From Calliopsis andreniformis (Eukaryota > Arthropoda > Insecta > Hymenoptera > Andrenidae), in NCBI RefSeq assembly GCF_051401765.1, contig NC_135071.1, forward strand, positions 19,880,961 to 19,944,960: a DNA stretch of 64,000 nt. The letters are read 5' to 3'. The translations under genes and the position numbers were made by a program. The notes beneath the pieces are model-generated. The model was not told the DNA's origin and made no database searches. It saw only the letters and a list, made by a program, of their open reading frames with translations. Positions within the stretch are counted from its first letter, which is position 1; the number at the start of each line of letters is the position of its first letter. This document shows, piece after piece, positions 61,666 through 64,000 of this stretch.

Positions 61666-64000
61666 TCTTGAAAACTGTCAATATCCTCGGCGTAAATAGA
61701 AGCACTTGCGTTCCCACTGTCCCAATGTCCGACACTGGATCCCGCACCGATCGGGGCAACAAGGAAGAACTCGAATTTTGTAACCCGTCGTGTTCCCTCG
61801 GCCTTCGGCAGGAGCGATGCAGGTGGTATACGCGCACGCACACACTGATGTTCCCGAACGGAAAACGGAAAAAAAAGGAACGAAAGAGAGACGAGGCGAG
61901 ACCGTGAATCGTTCCCTTTCGGTCACACACACGTCACGAACACGTCGCGCCACAGCCGCGGCCAGCAGCCTATACTAGATACAGTACTCCTCATCATGGC
62001 TCGACGAATTGCGGACGCATGACCGCGGAACGAACGCGCGTCGTCATCGCGTTCGCAGACTTCGCGCTCTTCTCTTTCTCCCCCTTCCTCTCGACCAGCA
62101 GGATAGGACAGCTCGGTTTTCGCAGTTTTCCTTTTCCCCGACCTCCTGATGCCACCTCGCGGTGGCCTAATACGTGCTAATACGTGTCCAGGGGCGCGTC
62201 CTCTAACCCAAGCGTTGCGCTCTCTCGGTCACTTCACTCTCTTCGCTCTCTTCGCTCTCTTCGCTCTCTTCGCTCTCTTTGCCTCACTTCACCTCACCGC
62301 ACTCCCCTGTCCCTCTGCTCATTAAAGATACGGACGAATGCCACCACGTTCAAGTTCACTTTGAGAATACCTCGAAACCCTTAACGATAACGCCGTCGAC
62401 CCGATACCGCGTCCTTTCGTACTATCGGTGCGCTTCCTCGACTGCTATTTCCCTCTCCTCTTTCGCGTTCTTCCCGTGTTTTTTTTCTCTAGCCGTGGCT
62501 ACCTATCCGGTAGTGAACGAGGACGAGGCGCAGTGTCGCTTTTACACACGCTCTCGCGCGCGCGTGACACGAGTGAACTTATTTCGTGTAAACACGCACG
62601 AGCCCCGGAATCGTCCTCTCTCTCTCTCGCTCTCTCTCTTTGATCGTGTGCTCGGTGGGCTCACGTACACACGCGAGCAGGGACACTGATAGAAGCACCG
62701 GCTGTCGGTCTCTCTTTTCCTCTCCCCCTCTACACCGCGTCAGTATGATACTCGAGGGTGCGCGCGCAGCTATTGCTTTTCACGCCAGGGACGTATCAGG
62801 TCTGTGCCTTTTGTCCGAGTTTTACGATTTTCTACGTTCGTCGACCGACTCGGCGAATCAACTATTGCGATTCTTTTTTCAGAGTTGCTTGAGTTTCAGG
62901 GTGGACTAGAGCCTTGTTTAATCGAGTCTCAAGTATTTACGGTTCTTTTAAGTCAGAGTTGATGATATTCGGTGACACTATGACGAAAGGTCAATTTAGA
63001 ATTGGACTATGATTTAATAGTATTTCTCTAATAAAAATATTCATCGAGAAGGTGTTGCAGATGTGAGTCTTGTGTTAAGCCAAAGTCCTGCTGCCTTTCT
63101 ACCTTACAATTTCTTTCACTTTTTTATATTTCTTTGTATCTAGACTTCTTGTATATTCAAATCTATTAAATATCGGCACCTTTCATTGTATATCTTTATG
63201 TTGAACCTACATTTATGCGTTTATCATTAATCAATTGAGGTTTTGTTATATACCGCTATGATCGATAGAGAACTCCTTCGTTCAGGCAAATAAGTAAATG
63301 GTAGAAAAAAGTAGATAGGGCTTTAACGAGTGCACCTGTTAATGCTACGTCCCTGATTGCAACTCTACGTGCTATTGGATGCCGATCACTGCATGCAGAG
63401 TATATACGTATATATACAGCACGCATACGTTATACAAGCTATCGGCGCATGTACACCGATAGCGGGGATAACCGAACACGACCGAACAGTACCGAACATT
63501 GCCGATGCAAAATAGCCGACAATTGACTGAGCGTCGAGGGGTCGGGTAGAAAAGAGACAAGCCATTCCTTCGGGTGTACAGCTTCCCCTTTCTCAATTTT
63601 ATCATGGAGTTAATAAGCCATTGATTTTTCTGTCGAACGATACAGAATTTTTGATAATTCGTCGTTCCCTCGACGAAGAACGAGAAAAAGCAATTATGAT
63701 TAAAGAGATTGCTCATCTCTGTAATAGGTTCGTCCTACGTTCCTTATCGAATGACCAGAGTTGCGATAAAATACTCTATGGAAAAAAAATCGATTTCCAC
63801 TCTTTTTCGTTTTATTAGTAGAAGATTATCGCTTCCTGAACTGAGAAATGGAACTTCCTTAAGCAAAATCGCATAATCATTATTGCAGCTTTCGCAATAG
63901 CCTTTATTTTCCCATTTTTATCATTTTAACACCATAATTTGAGTCTCAAAGTTACAGATGATAGGCGTAGGAGGTAATATTTCATTAATTACGTCAGAAG
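61666..64000. other. CpG-rich 5' flank of Ssdp
   Basis: From the Ssdp start codon to the window end I find no coding exon. 61.7-62.7 kb is rich in CG dinucleotides and pyrimidine tracts, as expected for the Ssdp promoter and 5' UTR. It includes a 9-bp tandem repeat (62229-62280). From about 63 kb the DNA becomes AT-rich. A short segment at about 63045-63070 (tcatcgagaaggtgttgcag) also occurs near 47585-47606. Confidence 0.45.
62229..62280. repeat. 9-bp tandem repeat ctcttcgct
   Basis: The unit ctcttcgct is repeated about five times with almost no change, in the presumed promoter region of Ssdp. Confidence 0.85.

Noticed and set aside
61416..61907. 163-codon open frame opposite the first Ssdp exon
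   Set aside because: It is antisense to the certain Ssdp first exon and lies in a CpG-rich, stop-poor promoter region where both strands stay open.
1..64000. CRISPR arrays, bacterial operons, integrases or phage-type defence genes
   Set aside because: All convincing genes are spliced insect genes; the arrays seen are microsatellites, minisatellites or MITE-internal repeats without the spacer pattern of CRISPR.
1..64000. tRNA or rRNA genes
   Set aside because: I looked for A/B-box text and the T-loop ggttcga pattern and saw no credible cloverleaf; a covariance-model scan would be needed to be sure.

Overview
This is a eukaryotic, animal window. Every solid gene is split by short introns with GT..AG borders, and the protein set (Ssdp, TAF5, an annexin with a long PYGQ-rich head, ALG10, a beta-1,3-glucuronyltransferase, a spaetzle-family cystine-knot ligand) is insect-like. 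The AT-rich background, CpG-rich promoter patches and many short inverted-repeat (MITE-type) elements suggest a hymenopteran (bee, ant or wasp). That last step is inference; I cannot name the species.

Layout: 1-4650 is upstream or intergenic DNA with hAT-like repeats. 4665-10190 (+) is a ten-exon gene for a 1067-residue CUB/LDLa single-pass membrane protein, followed by a 3' UTR to about 11.87 kb. 12915-15678 (-) is a complete TAF5 gene (11 exons, 652 aa). 16438-18819 (-) is an annexin B11-type gene (8 coding exons, 565 aa). 19.7-20.94 kb is a repeat cluster with a tandem duplication and CTCF-like motifs. 21559-23221 (+) is ALG10 (4 exons, 465 aa). 26240-28665 (-) is a beta-1,3-glucuronyltransferase (4 coding exons, 374 or 384 aa). 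28.7-36.9 kb is non-coding as far as I can see, with a CpG-rich promoter-like patch near 33-34.6 kb and a 1.1-kb compound foldback at 34846-35943. 36990-40518 (-) is a spaetzle-3-like ligand gene (8 exons, 403 aa). 41-47 kb looks like UTR/intergenic DNA with several MITEs. 47013-61665 (-) is Ssdp (14 coding exons, 451 aa), whose last exon lies 7.4 kb beyond the others. 61.7-64 kb is a CpG-rich, probably promoter-containing flank of Ssdp.

I rebuilt the exon chains by hand, checking donor and acceptor dinucleotides and intron phase at every junction; all six genes and the CUB gene close into single open frames. The genes are not a functional cluster. They cover transcription (TAF5 in TFIID/SAGA-type complexes, Ssdp with Chip/LDB), ER glycosylation (ALG10), Golgi glycan synthesis (glucuronyltransferase), membrane-calcium biology (annexin) and extracellular signalling (spaetzle-like ligand, CUB/LDLa receptor-like protein).

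I did not find a clearly new biological system. The most unusual items are the nested foldback at 34.8-35.9 kb, a tandem duplication carrying an internally flipped module with CTCF-like motifs at 20.0-20.9 kb, a 30-nt frame-preserving microexon and a distant conserved-looking C-terminal exon in Ssdp, and a MITE family with an internal array shared by three loci.
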